DNA of 64,000 nucleotides from Hyperoodon ampullatus (GCA_949752795.1 OX457062.1:93609777-93673776); one strand, 5' to 3'. Positions 1-10,920 are shown, numbered from the stretch's first letter. The notes: a model not told the origin generated them from the letters alone. Made by a program: numbers and translations.

Positions 1-284
1 GACAAAGTGAGAGAGTGGCATGGACATATATACACTACCAAACGTAAAATAGATAGCTAGTGGGAAGCAGCCACATAGCACAGGGAGATCAGCTCGGTGC
101 TTTGTGACCACCTAGAGGGGTGGGATAAGGAGCGTGGGAGGGAGGGAGACGCAAGAGGGAAGGCATATGGGAACATATGTATATGTATAACTGATTCACT
201 TTGTTATAAAGCAGAAACTAACACACCATTGTAAAGCAATTATACTCCAATAAAGATGTAAAAAAAATAAAAATAAAAATAAAG
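1..284 (+). mobile_element. L1 3' end, cut by window edge
   Basis: This is the 3' UTR of a young cetartiodactyl L1. It ends in the polyadenylation motif aataaag and an A-rich tail. It is closely similar to 51784-52050, the 3' end of the large L1 in this window, and to the inverted copy at 20005-20300. The 5' part lies outside the window. Confidence 0.9.
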
Positions 285-364
285 TGAGTTAATACATACA
301 AGGCACTTAGAGTGGTACTGATGTGTTACAGGACTCATTATTATTATTCCCAATACATCATGTC

Positions 365-565
365 TGTTATATACTTTTCATACATAATCTGATTTGATCT
401 CCACACTGTCAGGAAGATTCATTATTATCCCCACTTTACAGATGGCGAAACTGAGGCTTAGAAAATTTAAGTGACTTGTTCAAGGTCACACAGGTCATAT
501 ATGGTAGAGCTGGGCTTGAATTTGGAGATCCATCTGGCATCAAAGCCCAAGCTCTTAACCACTTC
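365..565 (-). repeat. MIR SINE
   Basis: It carries the MIR core in reverse orientation (cattttacagatgaggaaactgaggc type at about 430-460), followed by the complement of the tRNA-like part with the characteristic 'aggtcacacagg' stretch. Confidence 0.8.
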
Positions 566-844
566 ACTTTACCGCCCTTAGCTCCTGAAGTTCAAACCGT
601 GGTCGCCCTTGACTCTTCCTTACCTTTCCTTACTGCATCTACTCACTCGCTATACCAATCAGAGGCCAGGTTCTGACCATTTGACCTGCTCACCCCCCAC
701 CATCCTTTCCTTCCCACTCCCACTGTCACAGATCCATCAGCCCCTTTTGCTACCTGCCTCCTAAGGGCTTTCTCCATCTCCAGGATTCTTCATTTTCCAA
801 TCTGTTCTCCAAAGCGAGGCCAATTATAATCCTAAACGCAGGTC

Positions 845-957
845 TGTGTGCTCCTGCAGGGCAGAAAGCTTGTCTTATTTATCTCTGTGTCCTCCATGCC
901 TAGCACAGGGCTGGCCCCAGAGTTAACGTGCTCAATAAATAGCTGTTGAACCACACT
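845..957 (+). repeat. L2 LINE 3' end
   Basis: It shows the L2 3' signature: a 'gcagg...gtcttatttatctctgtgtcc' segment, 'cctagcacagggctggc' and a 'ctcaataaatagctgttgaa' end. Confidence 0.75.
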
Positions 958-1104
958 GAAGCCCACTCAACTCTTTTCATAGAAAATTGGAAATAAGCTA
1001 AATGTCCAATCATAAGGCAATAGTTATCTAAAGTGTGGGTCTTATACCCAAGTGGAATATTACTTAGGCATTTTAAATGCTTATGAACAGTTTATAATAA
1101 TCTT

Positions 1105-1314
1105 TTTTTTTTTTTTTTTTTTGCGGTATGCGGGCCTCTCACTGTTGTGGCCTCTCCCGTTGCGGAGCACAGGCTCCGGACGTGCAGGCTTAGCGGCCAT
1201 GGCTCGCGGGCCCAGCCGCTCTGCAGCATGTGGGGTCTTCCCAGACCGGGGCATGAACCCGTGTCCCCTGCATCGGCAGGTGGACTCTCAACCACTGCGC
1301 CACCAGGGAAGCCC
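1105..1314 (-). mobile_element. CHR-2-type tRNA-Glu SINE
   Basis: A 5' poly-T run is followed by gcggtatgcgggcctctcac and ends in ccaccagggaagccc, so the element reads from right to left with its poly-A tail at 1105-1122. The tRNA-derived head with A and B box-like segments lies at the high-coordinate end. Target-site duplications are agtttataataatctt at 1089-1104 and agtttgtaataatctt at 1315-1330 (15 of 16 identical). The SINE is little diverged, so the insertion is fairly recent. CHR SINEs are known from cetaceans, hippos and ruminants. Confidence 0.95.
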
Positions 1315-1459
1315 AGTTTGTAATAATCTTAAAAATATTTATGTAATAATATTAAGAGAAAGAAGCAGGATATAAAATTATATATGTATATCTACATGAA
1401 GGCTACAACTAAGCAAATACAGAAAATTGTTATGCACTGCGGAGTGACTGGAAGAAGAG

Positions 1460-1645
1460 GTTATAAAAGCCCACATTTATTAAGTGCTACTGATGGCCCA
1501 TTCTAAGCACTTTATGTGAATTGACTTATTTAATTCTGGAAACAACCTGATGTGATAGATACTGTTGCTGTCACCCTCATTTTACAGATGAGAAAACAGA
1601 AAAGTTAAAGGGCAGAGTCAGGGTTCAAACTCCCGACCCCTCACC
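1460..1645 (-). repeat. MIR SINE
   Basis: Reverse MIR: 'tattaagtgctactgatggccc', 'taagcacttta' and 'cattttacagatgagaaaac' occur in the expected order. Confidence 0.75.
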
Positions 1646-1760
1646 CCAGGGTCAGCTCCCTGCCACTGCACATCTCCTCCCACTTCCCGCCAGCTCACCT
1701 GGAACACACTCCAGATTCTCCTACCTGAACCTATTCCCAAGTTGTTCTCTCTCACTAGAC

Positions 1761-2215
1761 CAGGGGTCTTAACCTTCTGCCTGAGATCTGTAGGCAGAAG
1801 TCAGTGGTCTGTGAACATTTTCGGGGGGAAAAAATGGCATTATTTTCTCTTAACCCCTAATAGAAGTTCAGCATTTCCTTCAATTTGGAATATAGGCAAT
1901 AAACCACAGTATATTAACAGTTGCCGTGACTTTGTCATTGATAGACATCATGAGTGTTTTCATATCACATTACAGTGCTGCAGATGTCTTGAAATATCAT
2001 TCATATTCATAATTACTTTGAAATTACACTAGTAGTTAGGTTTGGCTATTGAATACCTTAATAAAGAAATACATACATTAATATATCACTATTAAAATAT
2101 TTTACCTGCATTTCCATATAATTGGTTTCCCTGGTCATCCTATCTATGTAATTTTATTCATTTAAAAACTTTTTTCTGAGAAAGGAGTCCATTAGCACCC
2201 ACAGACTACCATGGT
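1761..2215 (+). repeat. hAT-like DNA transposon remnant
   Basis: It begins 'ccaggggtcttaacctt' and ends with 'ctgagaaaggagtccattagc', with an AT-rich interior. This resembles the mammalian hAT/Charlie-type elements that start 'caggggtccttaacctggggtcc'. Terminal repeats are degraded, so the family is not assigned. Confidence 0.5.
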
Positions 2216-2227
2216 CTAGGCCCTCTC

Positions 2228-2420
2228 TTGCCCTTCTGCCTGGAAAACTCCTACTGATCCTCCAGTACCCCACTCAGTTCTTGCCCATAGGTGAGAAGGT
2301 GCCGTTCCCTCCCAATATTCATATCACACCGTGGCTCTGAGTCAGCGTCATGCTGGGTAGGTCAGCATCCCTGTTCTCTGAATTCCTGGCCAGCTTCTGC
2401 CCCAAGCTAGCTCATTATGC
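2228..2420 (+). repeat. Possible L2 fragment
   Basis: The segment 'cttctgcctggaaaactcctactgatcctccagtaccccactcag' resembles the L2 3' region. The rest is diverged. Confidence 0.4.
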
Positions 2421-2734
2421 AGGGTCTCAGTAAGGAGAAGCTTCTAAAAAGAAATTCTTACAGAAGGTCACAATCCCTTATTCCCAATTCCAAAATCCAA
2501 AAGGCTCTGAAACTGAATGGTTTCATCAAACTCATTTGGTGGCAAAATCTGATCTAAATAGATAGATGTGAAGCTATTTATAATATATGAATATCTGAAT
2601 GTAAGCATGCATTTAATTTTGAGTGTGGGGTTCAGCCCCAAGTCCCATCTGAGATGCTACTTAATGTATGGTATAAGCACCACATGACCTTTCCAGTATC
2701 CGGCAAGTTCTGAAATCTAAACACATCTGGCCTC

Positions 2735-2880
2735 AAGGGTTCGTGGACCTGTGCTTGCTGTTGTGAGTGTCCATCTCCCACTTCCCACTGGATTGGAAAC
2801 TCCTTGAAGGCAGGGGTCACATTTATTCAGTCCTGGCAAAAAGGAATTCATCAATAGATGTTTGTTCAACTGAACTGAAA
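2735..2880 (+). repeat. L2 LINE 3' end
   Basis: 'ggaaactccttgaaggcagggg' is followed by an end of the type 'tcaatagatgtttgttcaactgaa', as expected for L2. Confidence 0.55.
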
Positions 2881-2889
2881 TGATTCAAA

Positions 2890-3925
2890 ATGGGTGCAAT
2901 GAAAGTGAATTATCATCTTCCCAGCAGTCATGGCCTGGGGATTTCCTGGGATCTGGGAATTGTTCTTTCATTCCCTATGAAGGGTGCAGGCATCGTTTCA
3001 GTAGAAATAAAAATCGGTTATAAAGGACCTCAGTTCTGAAACTTCCTGGACCCTGCTTCTGCAGGCCCCGGCTGTCTCGTGAGGACCTCTGAGCAGTTTG
3101 AGGGGTGGAGGAGAGGGAGGTGCAGTCTACTTCTGCCTCCCAGGGAGCAGGGAGAGGTGAGTGATGTTGCCATGGCAACCAAGTTTCCCAGCCAGCAGAG
3201 GAGTTGGAAGGCAACTGGCAGAGCAGCTGCAGGAATAAAACACCATGATGGGATGTTGCAAGAAGGGGAAACTTCTTCCCCTGGAGATACCAGCTCCGGC
3301 CTGGATTTGAAGTCTCCTTAGACACCTGGGCTGGACAGGAGGTGCTTATGGGAACTTCACCTTCTCTGAGTCTTCACAGGGAGGGGAAGGGTCTGGCTGC
3401 GCTGAAGATGGCACAGAGCAGTTACTCACAGGCTCACCGGTGGCAGGCCCTCCAGGGAAGGGGCAGCTTCCAGGGTGGGGACGAGGAAACTGGGGCTTCT
3501 TTATTTACAGCGTGGCGCTCCCCGAGCCCCTGTGGTAAACAATCGGGGCCACCGGTAGCTGATATCGAGCAGAGGCCGGGAGAGCTCAGAGTCCTTCACA
3601 TAAAGACACTTCGGGGCACCGAAGCCCGAGTGGAGCCGAAGCGCAGGTCTCTCTGTGTGCTTGGTCGTGCTGTGCTATCCGGAGTGAGGCAAACAACCGT
3701 CTCCATCAGCACCAAGGACTACCTGCTCCTTGTGCCCGAGCCTCGGGAGCGTTGTCCACTCTCAGTTCTGTGAATGGACTGGCCTTGCTGGCCTCAGAGC
3801 CGAGAGGGGTGCTGTGAGGGTGCAGTGCCAGGTCTCTGCACTGTCACGCCCCACAATGGGGACCTCCCTGGTCAGCGTGCCCCAGGGTATCGGAGAACTC
3901 AAAACTGCCACCGGCTGTCACAGGG
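2890..3925. other. Unique GRIK4 intron sequence
   Basis: No repeat or exon was recognised. Open frames on both strands here have no coding signature that I can name. The stretch is fairly GC-rich and contains a perfect RFX X-box palindrome (3166-3179) and a partial REST-like motif (3706-3721), so it is a candidate regulatory segment. Confidence 0.5.
3166..3179. promoter_or_regulatory. Perfect palindromic X-box (RFX-type site)
   Basis: The sequence is gttgccatggcaac, a perfect 14-bp inverted repeat that equals the full RFX dimer consensus (two GTTGCC half sites). RFX factors regulate ciliary and neuronal genes. Binding here is inferred from the motif alone. Confidence 0.5.
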
Positions 3926-4475
3926 ATGAAATGAACAGTGTGGGGAATATAGTCAATGATAATGTAATATCTTTGTATGGTGACAGATGGTAACTAGACT
4001 TATCACGGTGATCACTTTGTAATACATAGAAATATCAAATCACTGTGTTACACACCAGTAACCAACGGCGCTGTAGGTCAATTATTCTTCAAACACAAAC
4101 AAACCAACTCACAGGAAAGATCAGATTCATGGTTACCAGAGGCAGAGGGTGCGGGGAGGGGGAATCGGATGAAGCAGTCCAAAGGTACAAACTTCCAGTT
4201 ATAAAAGAGCTGGGGATGTAACGTACAACGTGATAAGTATAATGAACACTGCTGTATGTTCTATATGAAAGTTGTCAAGAAAGTAAATCCTAAGAGTGCT
4301 CATCACAAGGAAAATCTTTTTTCTATTTCTTTAATTTTGTATCTATATGAGGTGATGGATGGTCACTAAGCTTACTGTGATAATCATTTCACAGTATATG
4401 TAAGTCAAATATTACGCTGTACACCTTGAACTTACACAGTGCTGTATGCCAACTGCGTCTCAATAAAACTGGAAG
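3925..4475 (+). repeat. Old L1 3' UTR fragments (two adjoining)
   Basis: Positions 3925-4090 contain the L1M-type 3' UTR phrases 'gtatggtgacagatggtaactagactta' and 'tgtgttacacaccagtaa'. A second fragment, 4100-4475, has 'atggttaccagaggcagagg' and repeats the 'gatggatggtcactaagcttact' motif, ending in 'caataaaac'. They are either two insertions or one element with an internal duplication. Confidence 0.7.
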
Positions 4476-4664
4476 GAAAACAAACCCACCATTGGCTCCT
4501 CTCACCAACGGCGTATCATTCAAAGCCCTCAGCCTGGTCCCAGACCACCATGGAAGCAGCAGCACCATGTACGGGGAGTTTACACACGCAGGCACCGGGC
4601 TGGCAGACATAATACCACCCTGAATCCTTAGCAAGGAGTTACAATACTAGTTCTACTACTAAAT

Positions 4665-4875
4665 AATACTAATAGGTGAAATTGATCAAGAGTTCACCTG
4701 ACTCCTGGCACTGCTCTAAGTTTTCTAAGCGCATCACCTCACTTAATCTTTCAGCAACTTCATGAAGTGAGAACTCTTATTGTTCCCATTTGACAGATGA
4801 GGAGCTTGAGGCATAGGAGATAAGCCCCCGGTGCTGGGGATTAGGATCCTGACCGCTATTCTACACAGCTCTCCA
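4665..4875 (-). repeat. MIR SINE
   Basis: Reverse MIR: 'cactgctctaagttttctaagc', 'cccatttgacagatgagg' and 'gagcttgaggc'. Confidence 0.75.
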
Positions 4876-5164
4876 GTCCTGGCCTTCACCCCCGCCCCCC
4901 GGCAGATGCTCCCTGTTTTAGCCACACCCAGCTGTCATTGTGCCGCAAGGTATTCCGTTTTTTTTTTCCTTCCTCAAGCATGCTATTAAGGCTTCTGCTT
5001 GGATGCCCTCACCTGTCAAATATTCCAAGCTCTGGCCCAGCAGCCTTACCTGACGGCCTAGCTACACCTATGACCTACTTCTGACCTCCGTCTGCCCTTG
5101 TCTGAGCCACTCCCTGGCAAGCCCACAGCAGAGCCACTGAGATTTATGTCACTTTTCAGATGTG

Positions 5165-5245
5165 TGGTCTTAGCTGCCTCCTGGGAAAGGCCGTGAGCCT
5201 CAGTTTCCCCATCTGTAAAATGAGGAGGTTGGGCCAGGCCATTTC
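5165..5245 (+). repeat. MIR SINE fragment
   Basis: The MIR core 'gcctcagtttccccatctg' is followed by 'taaaatgaggaggttgg'. Confidence 0.7.
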
Positions 5246-6900
5246 TAACCACTGTAATTCAATGCATTTCTGAGTCCCTGTTACGCATACGTGAGGGGGG
5301 AAAGGGAAGCAGGGAATGCGTGTTGAATGACTCATCACTATCCGGATGCCTTCTCTTCTGGCTTCTCACCTTTTTCCCTGATGCTGACTTGGAGTCATTC
5401 TATTGAGCTGATGGAGGGATGTTAGAAGCAGCTCTTTACTTACTAGAAGCAGCTCTGAATCAGCGGAGGTCGTGCCCACAGAGCCTTCGAGAAGCTCGGG
5501 ATCCTGCGCAGGAGGGGCAGCTGGAAGCCCACTCTCTGTGCCCACCTCCAGGCACTGGGGCCTCACGGGGCCCGAGAACCAGTGAGCCTCGGGGTTTCCA
5601 GGGGAAACAGTGTGGACAGCTGATAGCACGCTTGTCCTCATAGAGACAAGCCGGGGCAGAGGTGAGGGGCTGACAGGGAGGCTCCTGCTTTTAGCTCTGC
5701 AGTAAATTAAACTTCAGACTGGCTCTGGCAGCAGCAGGGATGGTGCCTCAGGGTGTCTGGGTGATAAGGGAGGGGGTGGCACTTAGTTTAGCTCTAATAG
5801 GTTCGATGTAGGAGACACAGGGATCTATAGGAACAGAGGAGGGCGATGCTGTGGGAGCTTGCTGCACGAGAAAGGCAGAGATGGAGATAAGATACTTGAG
5901 CAAGGAATGGAAGGGATGGCCGTGCGGGGAGGTGACCTGAGAGGTCTTGTCCAGCCCTCTTATTTCAGATCTGTGGGCTGCGCAGAGGGAGCTGGGAAGT
6001 CAAACATCAAGAAGCCTGAGGCAATGATGGTGACCAGGCAGAGAAATAGAGGGGATTAGATGTGCGGCTGAGGAAGCTTTTTGGGTGACCCTCACTTTAA
6101 ATAAACCCACTATATGAAAATCTATGTGAACCAGATAAAAGCAGGGTGGTTTGCTACTTGTATCTTCCCAGTGTCCAGGTTGTTATTAACACCCCGTGTG
6201 ATACTTTCCATCTCCCAGCCTTGCTTTCAACTAGCAAATGAGATGGTTGAACTCCAGCATCTTTAGTTTTACACTTCATCCTCTTCGATTCTGAAATTGC
6301 CATTGCTGCCCTTGAATGACACGCCCGTCCCCAATGTGACTCATTATTTGTGCAGAGTTTTTGAAACTCACCTATTGCCGAGAGTGGGCACAAGAGTACC
6401 CTGTAGGATTGCTACCACCTCCATTTAGATCAGAGCCTCTGCTTTCTGCAACCAAGAATGTCATCACTAGGATCTCTTTTATCCCCTTGAAGCGGAGTCT
6501 CGGGGCACCGGGTGACAGGTGTGAGGTTGGGGGCATTCGTCAGGGCCCCAGAGCCACTCAAGTAGTTTTACATTAACAGTGCAAATCAACCCCAGGCCAC
6601 TAACCCAGGGAAGACACAGCCACCATGAGACTGAGCAGTAGCTGGCTCTGGGAGGCACACAAAGGCTCAGAGCTGTCGGATGCATCAACCCAGAAAACGG
6701 GAAAGAGAGGGGAATATCCAATTATGATCGAGGCCCCACGAGGCACCTGACATTAAGACAGGTGGTGTGAGAGAAGCCCGGGAGGGAGACGGTGCTGCCA
6801 GGTAGGGATGGCTGAACTCTGAGACAGGGAGAGAGACAGGATGGTCAGAGGGGGAGGAAGCCAGCTCCAAGGCGGGGAGGTGGTGCTGGTGAGAGAATAA
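5246..6900. other. Unique GRIK4 intron sequence
   Basis: I recognise no exon, RNA gene or repeat family in this stretch. Short open frames occur on both strands without coding character. Confidence 0.5.
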
Positions 6901-6904
6901 AGCC

Positions 6905-7165
6905 AACAACGAAATCCATAGCTGCCACTTACTAACTACCTGGTATGCGCACGGTGCTAATGAACTCACCTGCACTGTCTTGTGTCCTGCTCCGGATGAC
7001 CCTAGGAGGTGTTATTACCATCACCTCATTTTACAAATGAGGAAACGGAGGCACGAAATGGTTAAGCAGCCTGTCCACTGTCACACAGATAGTAAACAGC
7101 AGAGCCAGGATGGAAACTTGGTCGGTCTGATCCTAAAATCCATGTTCCTACTTTTTATACCACAG
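6905..7165 (-). repeat. MIR SINE
   Basis: A long reverse MIR with 'cacttactaactacctgg', 'cattttacaaatgaggaaac' and 'gtcacacagatagtaaacagc'. Confidence 0.8.
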
Positions 7166-7990
7166 TCTCCCCAACGTAGGGATCGCAGAGCTGTTGTTCC
7201 TCCTTCATCTGGGGATGCTGCCTCCTTTTAATCTCATTCCCCCATCCCGCCACTGACCCCCCAGTCCCGCCCCAGCCCACTTGAGCTAAACGCGGTAACC
7301 CACCACCCACTCTCCCCCTTACTGTGGGAGGGAAAGAGCGAGCGGGCTGGAAGCTTTCTATGAACTATCTGGGTGGTGTTTAAAATCCACTGCGGGAGAG
7401 AGCAGCTCAGGCTTTAGATGAAAAGCCTTTGGGGTAGAAAGATCCAAAAGCCCTCTTTTCTAACAAATGCTAATCATGCCTCAAACACAGTGAGATGTAA
7501 AAGCTGAACCATGGGCCACGTGATAGTAAAATACTTGGTGGCTAAAAGAGGGGCCTTAGAAAGATGTTCCAAAGCTCTGTAATGTGGAATAAAGATATCA
7601 GTTTCCTTTCTTCCCCTGATTCATCCAGCTTAATATTTTAGATGCATTGACTCCTCTAAGCCTGGGTCATTGGGAGAAGAAATGTACATCTGCTAATGAC
7701 CCCCACCCTCAGTGGGCAATCCATGCTTTCTGTCCTGCGAGGGAAACCCTGAAGAACCAAAGAAAAAGAAGGGGGAGTTGGTTTTTCAAAGAATAGACTA
7801 CAGAACCATTTAGCAATCGGGACCCCCGTCTGCGACCCGCCCTCATGGACAAAAAAGAAACACTACAATACAGACAGGACCAGGAGATTCATGAGAAGTC
7901 ACTGCTGGTATTTCTGCTTTCATTTTGAAGATCCTGAGAAATCTGAATCTTCCTTTTGTTGGACTAGAATTTAACCTCTATGACAACTAG
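7166..7990. other. Unique GRIK4 intron sequence
   Basis: A C-rich segment (about 7220-7320) is followed by ordinary intron. Nothing more is recognised. Confidence 0.45.
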
Positions 7991-7994
7991 AATT

Positions 7995-8100
7995 TCTACC
8001 TGTGCCCTGCTGAATCCCCATTGCCTAGGATAGAGTACAGCAGGCACCCATTTAATAAATATTTATTTATTGACTGACCAAGTGAATAAATGAATGACGA
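7995..8100 (+). repeat. L2 LINE 3' end
   Basis: 'ccattgcctaggatagagtacagcaggcac' followed by 'aataaatatttatttattgac' is the L2 3' signature. Confidence 0.7.
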
Positions 8101-8344
8101 TTCCAGGTACCTGTTCCACCATGCCTTCTTCTGAAGGAATCTGTGTCCATAGATCCTGTTGGCCTCAACAACCCTGTTTTGTGTGATAGAAATCCACCCT
8201 GAGTCTTTAGGAGTGGACTTTCTCCCCAAGGGTAGCTCTTAGGTCATCTGGTCAATGCCTGTGGCTTGTGAGACAGGACCAATCAGATCCTCTACCTTGA
8301 AAATCCAAACCAAGAGGCACTGAGGGAAGCTGCACACTGAAGAG

Positions 8345-8475
8345 AGACTGTAAGCCACCTGAGGGCAGGGACTGTGTCTATCTTGTTTTCTGCATTGTTC
8401 CCAATGCATGATATCCCGAGTCAGGCCTGAAATAGAGCAAATGCTCTATAAAAGTTTCCTGAATGGATAAACAAA
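8345..8475 (+). repeat. L2 LINE 3' end
   Basis: 'gtaagccacctgagggcagggactgtgtctatcttg' and a diverged 3' end 'gctctataaaagtttcctgaatgg'. Confidence 0.75.
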
Positions 8476-8479
8476 TTGC

Positions 8480-9025
8480 CAGCTGGGCCTGGATGGCCAT
8501 TACGGGCATGATGAATAAACCAGGGAAGTCAAAGTAGCAGAGAGGGAAGAGCATGGATCCAATACAACAAGAGCACTAAAGATGCTGTGAGACAGACAGA
8601 GAGCCACTGCCTTCCTCCCGTCCTTCTCTCTTTGGATCCATACAATATCCTACCAATTGTACTTAAGCCAGTGTAAATGGGTTTCTTCTCTTGCAATATT
8701 AATAACCCAGATGAGAGCAACCATGGACCCACAGGCAGAAGACCAGATGTCTGATATGTATATTTAAGCGAGTTGCTCTTTAGTTTGGTTTGGTTTTTCC
8801 ATTGAGCATCATTAAATGTTGAATTGGGCTAGAAAGGGAGGAGATGGGGCTCCAGAGCCTTAGGGAATGGAGGCCATCATCTCTCTGGGCTGAGGGTCTC
8901 CCCCTCCTTCCCTCTGAACTGGAGTTGTTCATTTCCAGCTTAGCTACAAGCCACCACCCCACTAACCTGGAAGCTCATCCTGTAAAGTCATCAAAGTAAT
9001 ACCAGCCACACACCAGAGAAGTGCA
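8480..9025. other. Unique GRIK4 intron sequence
   Basis: No feature is recognised in this stretch. Confidence 0.45.
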
Positions 9026-9029
9026 GGGG

Positions 9030-9250
9030 AGGTGGAGTGGATGGGACACTAGACTTGCAGGGTCGTGATGCAAGTTCAGGGTCCAGGACTTGCTCAGCCA
9101 TTGACTAGCTCTGGGGTTGGGCAAGTTATGCAATGTCTTTGAGCCTCAGTTTCTTTAGTAAAGTGGGAATAATAACACTTAACTCTCTGGTCGTTGGGAA
9201 AATTAAAAGCAGTGCCCAGCACATGGCAGGGGCTCCATACGTGTGACTGG
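9030..9250 (+). repeat. MIR SINE
   Basis: Forward MIR: 'gggttgggcaagttatgcaatg', 'gagcctcagtttctttagtaaagtggg' and 'agcagtgcccagcacatgg'. Confidence 0.8.
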
Positions 9251-9299
9251 AGTGACCAACTGAGTATGAATGTAAAGCACTGCAACTCACAGAGGATTT

Positions 9300-9480
9300 T
9301 CCTATATTGCAAGTCATTTAAATCTCACAATGACTTGCAAGATTTGCAAAGTAGACCTTAGTGTTCCCATTTTACAGATGAAGAAACTGAGGTTAAACAG
9401 AATCACTGACTTGTCCAAGGTTACCCACAGAGTGAGTGGCTGATGTCCGGCCCAAGTCTCAGCTTCTTCCCATAACACTG
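9300..9480 (-). repeat. MIR SINE
   Basis: Reverse MIR: 'cattttacagatgaagaaactgagg' and 'cttgtccaaggttacccacag'. It lies back to back with the forward MIR at 9030-9250. Confidence 0.8.
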
Positions 9481-9612
9481 CCCTCAGCAAAAGAAAGCAA
9501 GACAGGAAGCAGATGTGCCATGACTATGCTTCCCTGGGGCTGGCTGAATCTCTCCTTTCTTAATCCCATATAAGGTTTCATTCAGGGATCTGTGTACAAA
9601 ATGTCCAGGAGA

Positions 9613-9670
9613 TGAATGAATCAATATATGAAGGAATGAATGAATGGGTAAATGAAGGAATGAATGAATT
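9613..9670. repeat. (GAAT)n-like simple repeat
   Basis: It consists of imperfect tandem gaat/aatg tetranucleotides. Confidence 0.7.
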
Positions 9671-9876
9671 CCCTGTCTTGATTCTACTCCACACATGATT
9701 TGCAACAAAACCTGGGATCTTGTCCAGACTAAGCCCTATAGGGCTTCCTGGTGCATGTTTCTCTTCCTCTCTTGGGAATATCTACATCACAGGCCCGGCG
9801 TTGGGTGCAGCTCACACCACCAGCCCCTCCTCCGCCAGCAAGGGAAGCAGAGGGCAGCCCTGCCCATGCTACGTAC

Positions 9877-10041
9877 TGGTTTCTGCAGTCTCGTACTCGC
9901 TGTCTCTGAGAAGCTCAAAGATGTCCACTTCGACCTTGGCCTTGCCCAGCCTCTCGGGAGCACGGTTGATGCGGTTCTTGGCCAGGGTGATGGACAGCCG
10001 CTCCCCTCTGCTGCACTCCATGGGGTCATCCAGGATAGCAG
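9877..10041 (-). CDS. GRIK4: GRIK4 internal coding exon (start of GluK4 amino-terminal domain)
   Basis: GRIK4 encodes GluK4 (KA1), a high-affinity kainate-type glutamate receptor subunit that joins GluK1-3 in synaptic ligand-gated cation channels. Read on the minus strand, the exon gives [16 protein letters not shown], then [18 protein letters not shown], and ends DSEYETAET. This is the N-terminal part of the mature extracellular domain (periplasmic-binding-protein-like fold), just after the signal peptide. From memory it matches mammalian GluK4 throughout, and it differs clearly from the paralogue GluK5, which has other residues after ILDD. The acceptor is tgcccacag at 10042-10050. The donor is gtacgt at 9871-9876. 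The exon is 165 nt with a split codon at each end (phase 1 on both sides), so it holds 54 whole codons, no stop and no frameshift. The next codon would be completed as Met, as in the known protein. The pyrimidine tract before the acceptor is weak. The gene identity is secure; exon numbering cannot be told from here. Confidence 0.95.
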
Positions 10042-10050
10042 CTGTGGGCA

Positions 10051-10715
10051 GGCAACCACATGGACACAGTTGGTACCCTCTACCGTTGCGCCTCCTTCTG
10101 CTCCAGTCTCCCCTCCGTGCCACCTTCCACCTCCACCCTGCCATCCTCAGAACTGTCCCCAAAGCAAGTCCCCTGCAGGCTAAGGGTCTAGGTTTGTAGC
10201 CAGGTGTAGCGGCGAACTCTAGTGTGGCTAGTCACCTCAGGGACACTGTAATGCCATCGCAGGCCACCAGGGGCCCTCCCTGGAAGAGGTCCCCGGGCTC
10301 AGGCATAGCGATACCCTTGGATCTAGGTTTACCTGCACACATGGGCACACGTGTGCAAAGGGAGGGAGATGGCAGCAGTCCTTTGAAAATGGTATTCTGG
10401 GCATATGAGAAACTCTCCTTGAGGTGATTTAGGGTTGAAGAAAGCCAGGTTTGAGAGGGAGACCTGTGGTATCAAGGAGCCGCTGCAGGACCCTGCTGAA
10501 TGCTGGTTGTCCACCGATGACACGTGTCACCTAATGAGCTACGTAGTTTCTATGAATGTCTGTCCCCACTGAGCATGGGGAATAGTAAGACAACCTCATG
10601 GGGGCTGGTGTGAGAATCCAGTAAGACAATGCATATAAGTGGCACACCATCAAAATTCAATCAGTGTGACAACCCGTGTGAATGGTTGGAGTGGTGTGGT
10701 ACCAAGAGCTGCCCA
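10051..10715. other. Unique intron next to the GRIK4 exon
   Basis: This is the intron immediately upstream of the acceptor on the minus strand. The first 150 bp are C-rich on the plus strand (purine-rich on the transcribed strand). No other feature is recognised. Confidence 0.5.
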
Positions 10716-10719
10716 CCTT

Positions 10720-10920
10720 CTGGAAGCAGTATTAAGGATACGTGTTAACCTGAGTTCAAATCCCAGCCCTGCCCCATCTTAGCTATGGGGCCTCTCTTGC
10801 CTCACTTGTAAAATGGGGAGAGAGCCTCTTCTTTGGGCTCCAGTGAAGATGACATGGATAATGCATGTGAAGCGCTCAGCGCAGTATCTGCTGCACAGCA
10901 AACACTCAGTAAATCTAGCC
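10720..10920 (+). repeat. MIR SINE
   Basis: Forward MIR: 'tgagttcaaatcccagccctgcc', 'cctcacttgtaaaatgggg' and 'catgtgaagcgctcagcgcag'. Confidence 0.8.

Larger units (their letters stand above)
1..9876 (-). other. GRIK4: GRIK4 intron downstream of the recognised exon (partial)
   Basis: This stretch follows the donor site at 9871-9876 in the direction of transcription. I looked on the minus strand for the next GluK4 exon, which should begin with the residues CQILPKGVV, and did not see it. The intron therefore runs past the left edge of the window. It contains repeats (listed separately) and unique sequence, and no other coding sequence that I can support. Confidence 0.8.

Noticed and set aside
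1..9870. Search for the next GRIK4 coding exon
   Set aside because: The expected start CQILPKGVV after an acceptor was not seen on the minus strand.
9695..10199. Two overlapping plus-strand open frames of about 160 codons across the GRIK4 exon
   Set aside because: They are antisense shadows of the exon and C-rich intron. The minus-strand frame has splice sites and matches GluK4.
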